A DNA stretch of 64,000 nucleotides, taken from NCBI GenBank assembly GCA_009363175.1, contig CP045204.1:1-64000 (forward strand). The letters are read 5' to 3'. This document shows positions 35,737-42,754 of the stretch, piece after piece; the first letter of the stretch is position 1, and each line of letters starts with the position of its first letter. Below the pieces are notes generated by a model. That model ran no database searches, had not been told where the DNA came from, and was given only the letters and a program-made list of their open reading frames with translations. The stretch comes from Citrobacter telavivensis (GTDB taxonomy: Bacteria; Pseudomonadota; Gammaproteobacteria; Enterobacterales; Enterobacteriaceae). The position numbers and the translations under genes were made by a program.

Positions 35737-36198
35737 CTACTGCTGCTCTGTGGCTGTGACACACAGAAAAATACCTTCCGTGCCGGTTATCCGTACTTTT
35801 GTGCCGGCGGGATAATCACTGTCGGCTTTAACAAACCAGACACTGTCACCTATTCGGGTCTGCCCTGTGCCGTTGATTAATCCATTATCCAGTGTCAGTA
35901 CCATGCCCTTCATCAGCGCAAGACGGTCATTGAGTGGCGGCCTTCCGTCAGTGTGCTGTCCGAGGTAAATCATTTTTTTGATGCGACGCAGGCAGGCCAT
36001 CAGAATGGCCACGGCGGCAAAAAAGAGCCACTGCCAGGTGACTGAGAGCGGTAATATCTGCACCAGTCCGGTAGTGGCCAGCGCGGCCAGACTCAGACAG
36101 AGCAGCCATCCCGTTCCGGTTATGATTTCGAAAGCCAGACAAAGACCCGCCACCATCAACCATATCTGCCAGGGGGAGAGACCGCTAAGCCATGCCAT
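35737..36198 (-). CDS. NfeD-like membrane protein
   Basis: A 153-residue protein with three hydrophobic segments (residues 12-30, 32-50, 52-72) and a C-terminal OB-fold (GTGQTRIGDSVWFVKADSDY). This is the NfeD1b/YbbK-partner architecture. It lies one base after the SPFH gene stop in the same direction, the standard NfeD-stomatin pairing. Confidence 0.85.
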   Translation of the reverse strand: MAWLSGLSPWQIWLMVAGLCLAFEIITGTGWLLCLSLAALATTGLVQILPLSVTWQWLFFAAVAILMACLRRIKKMIYLGQHTDGRPPLNDRLALMKGMVLTLDNGLINGTGQTRIGDSVWFVKADSDYPAGTKVRITGTEGIFLCVTATEQQ

Positions 36199-36199
36199 A

Positions 36200-37129
36200 T
36201 CAGGCTTTCCCAGCGTTCAGAGTGCTGACCAGCTCCCCGATGCCGGCAATGGAGCCCATAACACTTGAGGCATCCAGCGGCATCATCACGACCTTACTGC
36301 TGGATGAGGCGCCGATCTGCTGAAGAGCTTCGGTGTATTTCTGGGCGACAAAGTAGTTAACGGCCTGGATATCGCCGGAGGCAATCGCCTCAGACACCAT
36401 CTGTGTGGCACGCGCTTCGGCCTCAGCCGAACGTTCACGGGCTTCCGCCTGCAGGAACGCAGACTGACGCTCCCCTTCGGCCTGGAGGATCTGCGACTGT
36501 TTTTCGCCTTCTGCGCGCAGGATTTGTGCCTGACGAACGCCTTCGGCTTCCAGAATACTGGCGCGTTTGGTGCGCTCGGCTTTCATCTGGGCATTCATGG
36601 CGTCAATAAGCTCTTTGGGAGGCTGGATATCGCGGATTTCAATGCGGGTTACCTTCACGCCCCAGGGGCTGGTCGCATGGTCAACGGCGCTCAGCAGGCG
36701 GGAGTTGATGGAGTCACGCTGTGAGAGCATTTCATCAAGCTCCATGGCGCCCAGTACGGTGCGGATATTGGTCATCACCAGATTGGCAATGGCATTACTG
36801 AGATTGCTGACTTCGTAGGCGGCCTGCGCGGCGTCAGTGATTTGCACGAAACAGACGGCATCAATGGCGACATTGGCGTTATCGCGAGAAATGATTTCCT
36901 GAGACGGAATGTCCAGTACCTGCTCCATCATGTTCATTTTACGGCCGATCCGGTCCATGAAAGGCACGATGAAATTGAGGCCGGGTTTCATGGTATGGGT
37001 GTAGCGGCCAAAACGCTCCACGGTCCACTCGAACCCCTGCGGCACGATTTTGACAGCCGAGGACACAAAGACGAAAGCGACAAACACACAGATGCCTGCC
37101 GGCAGCAGGCTGGAAATCAGTTCATACAT
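36200..37129 (-). CDS. SPFH/stomatin-family membrane protein (QmcA-like)
   Basis: A 309-residue protein with an N-terminal membrane anchor (residues 5-22), the SPFH core (VPQGFEWTVERFGRYTHTMK ... DIPSQEIISRDNANVAIDAV) and a long coiled coil rich in EAEGVRQAQILRAEGEKQSQ-type heptads. Homologous to E. coli QmcA. It organises membrane domains and oligomerises. With the NfeD gene it is probably a plasmid-borne membrane stress or protease-regulating module. The start at 37129 gives the anchor; upstream extension is not supported. Confidence 0.9.
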   Translation of the reverse strand: MYELISSLLPAGICVFVAFVFVSSAVKIVPQGFEWTVERFGRYTHTMKPGLNFIVPFMDRIGRKMNMMEQVLDIPSQEIISRDNANVAIDAVCFVQITDAAQAAYEVSNLSNAIANLVMTNIRTVLGAMELDEMLSQRDSINSRLLSAVDHATSPWGVKVTRIEIRDIQPPKELIDAMNAQMKAERTKRASILEAEGVRQAQILRAEGEKQSQILQAEGERQSAFLQAEARERSAEAEARATQMVSEAIASGDIQAVNYFVAQKYTEALQQIGASSSSKVVMMPLDASSVMGSIAGIGELVSTLNAGKA

Positions 37130-37160
37130 GGGGAAACTCCGGAGGTGTAAGAAATAAAAA

Positions 37161-37841
37161 TCAGGCAGAACGCCGGTAACTGTCTGGTTTCCAGATATCG
37201 CGGTGATCCGGAACCCATTCATTCTCGGGCAGGGCATTTGTGCCGACGTGGAGTGTACGTATCCACGTGGAACGGTCGAGCTGGTCCTCTCGCGCGGAAA
37301 TGACGATAAACCGGGCATCGTAAAACGCTTCTTCCACACGATCGTTGTTGCCCCGGGTCTGGTGCATGAGCAACTGGAACGTCACGGGCCTACACATCAC
37401 GCCGGTCGGAAGAAAGGCGTCCGTGGTGGCCGTCAGTTGGAGAAGGTGGTTACGGCGGCCTTCCCTTCGTTGAAGGATTTCCGTCATGATTTCTTCAGGC
37501 CAGCGGCATATTCCGGTACGCCAGCCTTTTTTCAGCAGCGAGCTGATGGCCATGCGAAAACGGAACAAATCGCAGTCATCCGCGCGGGAGGAAAACATCA
37601 GCAGGGTGTTAAGTGTTCCCTCGATGGAGATGTCCCTGTCCTTTTCAAGCAGACTGCGCAGCGTGGCAAAATCGTCCCCCATTCCCCTGAATGACGGCAT
37701 GAGGCGGGCGTTATCCAGCCAGCTGGCGATAAATTTACGGCGGGCGGTTTCGGAACGGAATGCTTCAGTTTTACTGGCGGTCCGCAGTGCCACCAGAATG
37801 CACCACAGAAGGTGCGTCAGCGGGTTTTCTGTTGATGTCAT
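37161..37841 (-). CDS. DUF2913-like protein
   Basis: A 226-residue soluble protein whose start (MTSTENPLTHLLWCILVALR) fits the DUF2913 family common on enterobacterial plasmids. It is a distant paralogue of the gene at 43195. The start at 37841 is the only ATG before the conserved HLLWCILVAL. Function unknown. Confidence 0.65.
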   Translation of the reverse strand: MTSTENPLTHLLWCILVALRTASKTEAFRSETARRKFIASWLDNARLMPSFRGMGDDFATLRSLLEKDRDISIEGTLNTLLMFSSRADDCDLFRFRMAISSLLKKGWRTGICRWPEEIMTEILQRREGRRNHLLQLTATTDAFLPTGVMCRPVTFQLLMHQTRGNNDRVEEAFYDARFIVISAREDQLDRSTWIRTLHVGTNALPENEWVPDHRDIWKPDSYRRSA

Positions 37842-37867
37842 GACGTGAATCGCCTCATTCTTTATCA

Positions 37868-37996
37868 GTATCCGGAATGGCGTCTGCACATTCAGCTCCG
37901 GCTATGGCGAATGAAAGTCGTGCACAGACTTAACCGGCCAGGAAGGAACAGAGGGTGTTCAACGGGCAGGACCGGCACAGACGCCATTCCGGATAC
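37868..37996. repeat. Perfect 19-base inverted repeat spaced by 91 bases
   Basis: GTATCCGGAATGGCGTCTG at 37868-37886 is mirrored exactly at 37978-37996. It lies between traB and the DUF2913 gene, just downstream of the TraB reading frame on the transcribed strand, and could form a large stem in RNA or a protein-binding site. Confidence 0.85.
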
Positions 37997-38000
37997 GGTA

Positions 38001-38028
38001 AAAAAATCCCCGCCTGGGCAGCGGGGAA
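38001..38028 (-). terminator. Rho-independent terminator after traB
   Basis: On the minus strand CCCCGC...GCGGGG is followed by ATTTTTT. It lies 29 bases after the traB stop and ahead of the long downstream operon, so TraB could act here or just beyond as an antiterminator. Confidence 0.8.
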
Positions 38029-38056
38029 AACACACAAAAAATGATACAGGACGGAT

Positions 38057-38560
38057 TTAAAAACCGTGCTTGCCAGAGTGATAGACCAGGTCCATAAGCA
38101 TGGCCGAACGGGAAAGCGGCATGGGGTCATTTTCCATATTCACCATAAAGTTGTACTGCGCTCTGGTTAGCCAGATGGCGGAGGCTGCTTCGAGTTCGGC
38201 TTTTGCCAGAGTATGTGAATCAGGTTCCGGGAAGTACTTCATGAGGCGTTCAACAACGCCAGAATCCACAGGTTTTATCTGACGCCCAAAAGCCACAAAA
38301 TCGGAGAATGCCGAGTGCATCCGGATATTGGTGATATTGTGATGCTCGAAATTTGCCTTAAGAAAAAAATAACCCGGGAATACAGTGGTAATACGCTTCC
38401 GGTAGCCATTAATCTTGTCGGAACGTTTAATGGTCTTCACCGTCAGCGGCGTCCATGGCGTTATTTTTTGCTCATGGAGCCAGCCGAACAAATTCTCCCG
38501 GTTTTTGCCACCGGTAATATACTGCGCAAGGTACCACTGGCGGTCATTTAATATTTGCAT
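38057..38560 (-). CDS. traB: TraB, NusG/RfaH-family antitermination factor
   Basis: A 167-residue protein with a NusG N-terminal domain: RQWYLAQYITGGKNRENLFG, then VFPGYFFLKANF. R64 TraB has this family assignment and is needed for transfer gene expression. RfaH-type factors join RNA polymerase at specific operons and suppress termination and polarity, which suits the long tra/pil operons downstream. The start at 38560 is used; an upstream extension to 38665 is less typical. Confidence 0.82.
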   Translation of the reverse strand: MQILNDRQWYLAQYITGGKNRENLFGWLHEQKITPWTPLTVKTIKRSDKINGYRKRITTVFPGYFFLKANFEHHNITNIRMHSAFSDFVAFGRQIKPVDSGVVERLMKYFPEPDSHTLAKAELEAASAIWLTRAQYNFMVNMENDPMPLSRSAMLMDLVYHSGKHGF

Positions 38561-38820
38561 ACTCTCTGACGCTCCGCGCGGAATCGATCCCCGTAGGGAC
38601 AATTCTGTATTAGAGGAGTCGAATACACTCAGACATAAAAACGAAACAGTCTTATAGCCAGACACTTAAGTCGGACTGCTGCATTTCAGACGCGGTTATG
38701 GCTCAGTATATTCTTGTGATGAATTTGAAAAGGTTTTAGGCCGGACTCACTTTTCAAACTCGGCTGGAATATTGTTCAAAACCGGAAGTGCTGTAAAGAA
38801 AAAAATGAGATAAATCTGAA

Positions 38821-38844
38821 AAAACCGCACATGCGTGCGGTTTT
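38821..38844 (-). terminator. Rho-independent terminator (bidirectional type)
   Basis: AAAACCGCAC ATGC GTGCGGTTTT is a perfect hairpin with A and T tails on both sides. It lies 8 bases after the stop of the LuxR-like gene. Confidence 0.85.
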
Positions 38845-38852
38845 CATGCTTA

Positions 38853-39110
38853 TTATTTAGTCACTTTTTCGAGGATATGAATATGTGTGCGTAGCAAGAA
38901 AACCGCTCGCAAAGATTCGTGACCATCTACGTTGAGGGCTTTGGTGCTTTCACGAAGATGGGAGCGTACTGTATTTGGTGAAATATGGTGAATGTCAGCA
39001 ATTACTTCATAAGTACAACCTAAAGAGTAAAGTGCTGAAACTTCAATCTGCATTTTTGTTAATTCAGGAAACAAGTTGCGTAATACATTAAGATTATAGG
39101 CCTTGGTCAT
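38853..39110 (-). CDS. LuxR-type helix-turn-helix regulator (short)
   Basis: An 85-residue protein that is essentially one LuxR/GerE DNA-binding domain: LTKMQIEVSALYSLGCTYEV, then IADIHHISPNTVRSHLRES and ALNVDGHESLRAVFLLR. No receiver domain is present. The start at 39110 follows AGAGGT. It may be the R64 TraA/TraC-like activator of the transfer region, but I cannot name it. It is preceded by the two C4-like RNA modules. Confidence 0.75.
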   Translation of the reverse strand: MTKAYNLNVLRNLFPELTKMQIEVSALYSLGCTYEVIADIHHISPNTVRSHLRESTKALNVDGHESLRAVFLLRTHIHILEKVTK

Positions 39111-39159
39111 ATTTACCTCTATGCAAATCAATAGGTTAAGTTAGTGAATTGCATACCCG

Positions 39160-39375
39160 TTAATGGGGTAATGCCCCATTGTGGTTCGGTTTTTTAGGTG
39201 GGATGTTTAGAGCTAAAGGTAAATTATCCAAAATAAAATTGGATGCAGCTCTATATTGACCAAGATGAAATGGTGGCAAGCCTTTGAAAGTAAGGATATT
39301 TACGGGGAATGAAACGAGAAGGTAGGTCATGAAGAAGATAACCTCTAGGTAATTTACAAAGGTTGCTTCCGCCAA
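39160..39375 (-). CDS. Small ORF downstream of C4-like RNA module 1
   Basis: A 71-residue frame starting at TTG 39375 behind TAGGAAC, with a hydrophobic segment (residues about 8-28, EVIFFMTYLLVSFPVNILTF). The start region pairs with both the upstream RNA and with a CGCCA element that would hide the start codon. Not recognised. It could be an Icd/Ash-like phage-type protein regulated by the RNA. Confidence 0.4.
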   Translation of the reverse strand: MAEATFVNYLEVIFFMTYLLVSFPVNILTFKGLPPFHLGQYRAASNFILDNLPLALNIPPKKPNHNGALPH

Positions 39376-39392
39376 AGTTCCTACACTCTGGC

Positions 39393-39467
39393 GATAGCCC
39401 AGACGGGGGTAGGAATACCGGTCACCTAGAACCCGGCCAGCCCAAAGGCTGCCCCGCCTGAGCTACC
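39393..39467 (-). ncRNA. C4-like structured RNA module 1
   Basis: On the minus strand a 13-base-pair closing stem (GGUAGCUCAGGCG with CGUCUGGGCUAUC, several G-U pairs) encloses two hairpins: CAGCC-UUUG-GGCUG and CCGG...CCGG. The G-U pairs would be A-C mismatches on the plus strand, so the minus strand is the RNA. The loop GGUUCU can pair with AGGAACU just upstream of the next ORF. It also encodes the peptide MVAQAGQPLGWPGSR. Confidence 0.7.
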
Positions 39468-39484
39468 ATTGATTGGAGCAAAGT

Positions 39485-39682
39485 TCATGCAATGAATACA
39501 TGACCATTTAATGGCGCTTTATGACGTTGGTTGCTGCTTACATTTGATTTATTCGGAAATATGAGCAGCTTACCAGGTGAATACGGGTTCCTACGCCCGA
39601 CCACAGGACTTACTGTGGCGATGGAAGGGTACTTAGTAACGGTCATGTAGTCAAGTTTGGGGAAGTAGCTACAGACATCCAT
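39485..39682 (-). CDS. Small ORF downstream of C4-like RNA module 2
   Basis: A 65-residue frame starting at ATG 39682 (MDVCSYFPKLDYMTVTKYPS). The stop of a 31-residue upstream peptide overlaps this start as TGATG, suggesting translational coupling. No ribosome site of its own is seen. Not recognised; phage Icd/Ash-like by context. Confidence 0.45.
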   Translation of the reverse strand: MDVCSYFPKLDYMTVTKYPSIATVSPVVGRRNPYSPGKLLIFPNKSNVSSNQRHKAPLNGHVFIA

Positions 39683-39777
39683 CAACGTAACTGATTCTGG
39701 TGGTAGCCCAGGCAGAGGGGGAAATACCGGTTACGTGTACCCGGCCAGCCTTTCGGTTGCCCTACCTGAGCCACCAT
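39682..39777 (-). CDS. Leader peptide across C4-like RNA module 2
   Basis: A 31-residue frame (MVAQVGQPKGWPGTRNRYF...) overlaps the RNA module and ends in TGATG at the start of the following ORF. Its GQPxGWPG motif is shared with the peptide in module 1 and recalls Ash/Icd-like peptides that overlap C4 RNA in phages. Expression is not shown. Confidence 0.4.
   Translation of the reverse strand: MVAQVGQPKGWPGTRNRYFPLCLGYHQNQLR
39702..39775 (-). ncRNA. C4-like structured RNA module 2
   Basis: The same architecture as module 1: an 11-base-pair closing stem (GGUGGCUCAGG with CCUGGGCUACC), a hairpin with a GAAA loop (CAACC-GAAA-GGCUG) and a CCGG...CCGG hairpin. The loop ACGUAAC (39736-39730) is perfectly complementary to GUUACGU (39691-39685) at the start of the next ORF. 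This loop-to-target match differs in sequence from module 1, as in a self-targeting antisense element. Confidence 0.72.
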
Positions 39778-39803
39778 TGTTGGGAAGATGAGGGCTGGCA
39801 AAT

Positions 39804-39830
39804 AAAAAACACGCTTAAGCGTGTTTTTTT
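39804..39830. terminator. Bidirectional rho-independent terminator
   Basis: AAAACACGC TTAA GCGTGTTTTTTT forms a perfect stem with A and T runs on either side. It separates the C4-like region from the replicon side. The stretch 39831-40119 holds no gene that I can support; promoters for the C4-like transcript (minus) and antitoxin (plus) probably lie near it. Confidence 0.8.
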
Positions 39831-40119
39831 ACACGTAACTGACAATCGGGTTTCCACTCCCGGTTGAAGAATTTGCTTCAACATTAGCAGGTTACTGATT
39901 AACGTTAAGGCAGTCAAGTTGGGTGCCCGACTATCCAGTCTTAGTGGTACAGAACGATTTAGTTTAAGGGCTAGCTTTAACAGAAAGATAAGTTAATAGG
40001 CGATGTAAACATGAAGTACCAAAAGGAAAGTAGACGTTAAGTAGACTAGGAAAAGTTCATTTGTGATCTTATACTCCAGCAATACCTTGATATGTTGTTA
40101 GTGAGGCGAGGAGGGCGTA

Positions 40120-40320
40120 ATGATAAGAACGGTACATTGCTCCCGTGTTGCCGGTGTTTCAGAGCTTAAAGCTAACCCGGAAAAACTGGTGGCTTCCACG
40201 GCAGGTGAACCACTCGCGATCCTGAGTTATAACAAGCCGGTTTTTTATTGTGTCCCGTTGGATCTGTTTGAGCGGATGAAGTCGGCACTGGAGGCACAGG
40301 AAGCGAAAACGGGCGTATGA
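40120..40320 (+). CDS. Orphan Phd/RelB (StbD-like) antitoxin
   Basis: A 66-residue protein with the StbD/YefM-type pattern VAGVSELKANPEKLVASTAG, then EPLAILSYNKPVFYCVPLDLFERM. The start follows GAGGAGGG. No toxin gene (StbE/RelE) follows: the replicon control region begins at once. It may be a remnant, a solitary repressor or an anti-addiction factor. Confidence 0.75.
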   Translation: MIRTVHCSRVAGVSELKANPEKLVASTAGEPLAILSYNKPVFYCVPLDLFERMKSALEAQEAKTGV

Positions 40321-40469
40321 TCCTCTGCAAACCGGGATCCTTTGAGTTGATCCTTTCATATGGTGGTGATAGAGTCAGCGGAAATATATTTAGTAACATT
40401 CTGAATTTTATGGTTGCCACGCCGTAAGGTGGCCGGTCTGGATAAGTCGCATTGACGAATTTCAGATAC

Positions 40470-40557
40470 AAAAAACCCCGTTAATCCTTCAATAACCTTG
40501 GCCGGATACGAAGATTAACGGGGCCTCCCTTAGTCCAACGGGTAGTGTTGTACCTGT
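40470..40557 (-). ncRNA. RNAI antisense copy-number control RNA
   Basis: The minus strand carries a promoter (TTGCCT at 40591-40586, 16 bases, TATACT at 40569-40564) and a transcript ending in the hairpin CCCCGTTAATC ... GATTAACGGGG followed by TTTTTT. The loop contains TTGGCC-type sequence on the sense strand, as in I-complex RNAI. It would base-pair with the repA leader and block leader peptide translation. Confidence 0.8.
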
Positions 40558-40621
40558 TGGGGAGTATAACTCGTGCGCAAAAAAAGGCAAGACCTGTTGA
40601 GCATACTCCACCTGTACAACA
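40546..40621 (+). promoter_or_regulatory. Long stem in the repA leader that sequesters the leader ribosome site
   Basis: TGTTGTAC...GGGGAGTAT (40546-40567) pairs with ATACTCC...GTACAACA (40603-40621). The GGGGAG ribosome site of the leader peptide lies in the left arm and the repA start is just past the right arm. This fits the I-complex model in which leader translation remodels the RNA for repA expression. Confidence 0.7.
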
Positions 40622-40644
40622 TAAGTGCAGGGGGTAGTGTCTGA
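40573..40644 (+). CDS. RepA leader peptide (RepY/RepB type)
   Basis: A 23-residue frame from GTG 40573 (VRKKRQDLLSILHLYNISAG) ends at TGA 40642-40644, overlapping the start of repA in another frame. GGGGAG lies upstream. In the I-complex the translation and termination of such a peptide permits repA translation, and RNAI blocks it. Size and location match; sequence identity to RepY was not checked. Confidence 0.7.
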   Translation: MRKKRQDLLSILHLYNISAGGSV

Positions 40645-41653
40645 GAGACCCCAGTCAGTTCACTGGAGTGAGCTGAGCCCTGAAGAGCAAATCCGCTACT
40701 GGCAGGGGGTGGATGACGGCAGTATTGATTCTTTCCTGGTTTCACCGGAGAAGAAACAAACCCGGCGTCGTCGTGGCGATCACTCCACAAAACCAAAATG
40801 CGAGAGTCCTGCATGGTTCCGTCCTGCGCATTACAAAGCGCTGGGTGGCCAGCTCGGCTATGCCTACAATCGTCTTGTCAAAAAAGACAAAGAGACGGGG
40901 CAGATCAGTCTTCGCATGCACATCTCCCGTCACCCGTTTTACATAAAACACCGTGAAAAGGCAGGGCGCAGGTATGCGTTCCGTCCGGAAAAGCGTCGTC
41001 TGCTTGATGCTCTCATGCCACTGGCCATCAGTTTCTGCGATGCCGGTAAACACACCACTGTGATATGCGTTTCCAGGCTGGCCAGAGAGCTCAGTCCGAA
41101 GGATGGCAGGGGAAAGGTCATTCCTGAAATGGAAGTGACCGTATCCCGGCTGTCACGTCTTATAAACGAGCAGGTGCAGTTTGGTGTTTTCGGCGTTGCC
41201 GAGAAAACCTGGGATCGTGAAAGTAAATCCTGGCTTCCTAAATACATCTACATCACCGATACCGGCTTCAGGATTCTGGGTGTTGACATGCAGAAGCTGC
41301 ACGAACAGCAACAGAGGAAGCTGAAAGAGAGTGAAGAGCGCCGCGCGCTCATCCGGGAAGGTATTCTTGGTGAGGATGAAGAGATCTCCGTTCATGCGGC
41401 CAGAAAACGCTGGTATGAACAGAAATCCCTTGAGGCACTGCGCTACCGCCGTCAGCAGGCCGCAGCCCGCAAGCGGGCTAACCGCCTGGAGAAACTGCCC
41501 CGCGACCAGCAGATTGAGGATATCTCCGGCTGGCTGCTGAAGACCATGCCAGCGGAAGAAGCATATTACTGTTCAGATGAACGGCTCCAGAAGCTGGCCA
41601 TTCAGCATTTGTACCAGCTGAAGCTGGCGCTTGAGGAGCCACCTCCCTGGTAG
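40625..41653 (+). CDS. repA: RepA/RepZ replication initiation protein
   Basis: A 342-residue RepA of the I-complex/L-M/FII family. Signatures are PAWFRPAHYKALGGQLGYAY and KHREKAGRRYAFRPEKRRLL; the C-terminal part holds the basic helix RYRRQQAAARKRANRLEK. It binds oriV downstream in cis. The start is GTG at 40625 or GTG at 40637; neither has a good ribosome site, consistent with coupling to the leader peptide. The replicon type cannot be fixed by reading alone. Confidence 0.9.
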   Translation: MQGVVSERPQSVHWSELSPEEQIRYWQGVDDGSIDSFLVSPEKKQTRRRRGDHSTKPKCESPAWFRPAHYKALGGQLGYAYNRLVKKDKETGQISLRMHISRHPFYIKHREKAGRRYAFRPEKRRLLDALMPLAISFCDAGKHTTVICVSRLARELSPKDGRGKVIPEMEVTVSRLSRLINEQVQFGVFGVAEKTWDRESKSWLPKYIYITDTGFRILGVDMQKLHEQQQRKLKESEERRALIREGILGEDEEISVHAARKRWYEQKSLEALRYRRQQAAARKRANRLEKLPRDQQIEDISGWLLKTMPAEEAYYCSDERLQKLAIQHLYQLKLALEEPPPW

Positions 41654-41683
41654 AAAGCCCGTAATCCATCCCTGATAACCTTC

Positions 41684-41702
41684 AGCCCCTCCGGGGCTTT
41701 TT
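41684..41702 (+). terminator. Rho-independent terminator after repA
   Basis: AGCCCC TCC GGGGCT followed by TTTTT lies 31 bases past the repA stop. In FII/I-complex plasmids the region after repA (CIS) loads RepA onto the origin, with transcription ending there. Confidence 0.8.
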
Positions 41703-41803
41703 GTGCTGGTTACGTTCCGCCGGAAATGCCCTTTCCCGGCCTCATTCCCCCGTTCCTGCCGGTGATGGCCATATTCTGTGACGGCCGACGTCCGTTCCGG
41801 AAG

Positions 41804-42200
41804 TGTTATCCACATAAATCCGCAAACGAATAACGTTAACTTTCAGCAAATGAAAAACGTGAAACCTGCATAATCTTCTTAAACACCGTTATTAATCCCC
41901 TGCATTCTTACGCTGCAGGGAAATCTTTTATCCCTGCAACTTCTGTGAACAAAACAAAAATGCCTTCGCTCGCAGCGGCCAGACGGCCGCGCCGCTCAGA
42001 ATCAAAGGTACCTCCCGTCACAACGTGACGGGCCCCGATCCGAAAACTAGTTACAACATTCTCTTTGATTTTCCGAAAACCAAGCGCAGACACTTCAGCT
42101 TCAGTGTGGAACCCACCACTAAAAAGCGCCGCCGCCCCGGCCGAAGGCCGGGAACAACATCGCTTTTAATGATGGATGTTGTAACTAGTTTCTTCGCCGC
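41804..42200. other. Probable oriV region
   Basis: About 150 bases after repA stands a consensus DnaA box TTATCCACA (41806-41814), followed by an AT-rich stretch (41818-41890) suited to unwinding and then GC-rich hairpins. Position relative to repA matches oriV of I-complex and FII replicons. The rest of the gene-free interval to 42754 holds several short hairpins (for example near 42250 and 42590) and no supported gene. Confidence 0.65.
42046..42189. repeat. 14-base inverted repeat in the origin region
   Basis: ACTAGTTACAACAT at 42046-42059 and its exact reverse complement at 42176-42189 flank about 116 bases. It may mark a replication-related structure or a terminus-like site, or be the ends of a small mobile sequence. 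A short basic reading frame lies inside but is not convincing. Confidence 0.75.
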
Positions 42201-42754
42201 TGCCAGTTCTGTTGCTGCATGGTCAGTGCTATTTCCCCCGTAAGCGGCTAACGCCGCTAACTCGCAGTACCACTCAACAGCCCTCCAGGCTGTTTCGCTA
42301 ACTGCGCCCCCCCGTGGGGGAAATGAAACACCATCATGGCGTTAAGCGGATTATGGCCTGGCAGGGAGGGGGATGGGATAGGCGTTAACTATCAGGCAAG
42401 TTTCCGGCTGACGCCGGGCTCCGGCGGCCAGCCCTCTGTGCTGTATGTAACCTCATCATACCGCCTTACATGCCGCTTCGCGGCATCTGGGGGAAGGCTG
42501 CGCGCTGCTCGCCTTCCTCAACCCCGGACGTCAGCTCATGTTACCGGCTTCGCCGGGCGCTCCGGCGGGATAACCCCCGGTGAAAACCCGGTCAACCTTT
42601 CCGCCGGCATGTGCCTGATGGCACATCCGTAAGCCCGCATTTCCTGGCCTGTCATGAATGTATTTTTAGTGTAAAAACCTTATATAACATTCAGTTAAAA
42701 ACATAATCGCGCTATAATTAACCAAGTACTGATACCTGTAAGATGAGGTTCCTC

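Noticed and set aside
39393..39470. tRNA-like text (GGTAGCTCAGG) in the C4-like module
   Set aside because: No anticodon arm, acceptor stem or T-arm can be folded; the three-way structure repeats at 39702 and fits an antisense RNA better.
42025..42243. Basic 72-codon frame in the origin region
   Set aside because: No ribosome site, GTG start within a hairpin, and it crosses the inverted repeat; more likely origin structure than a gene.
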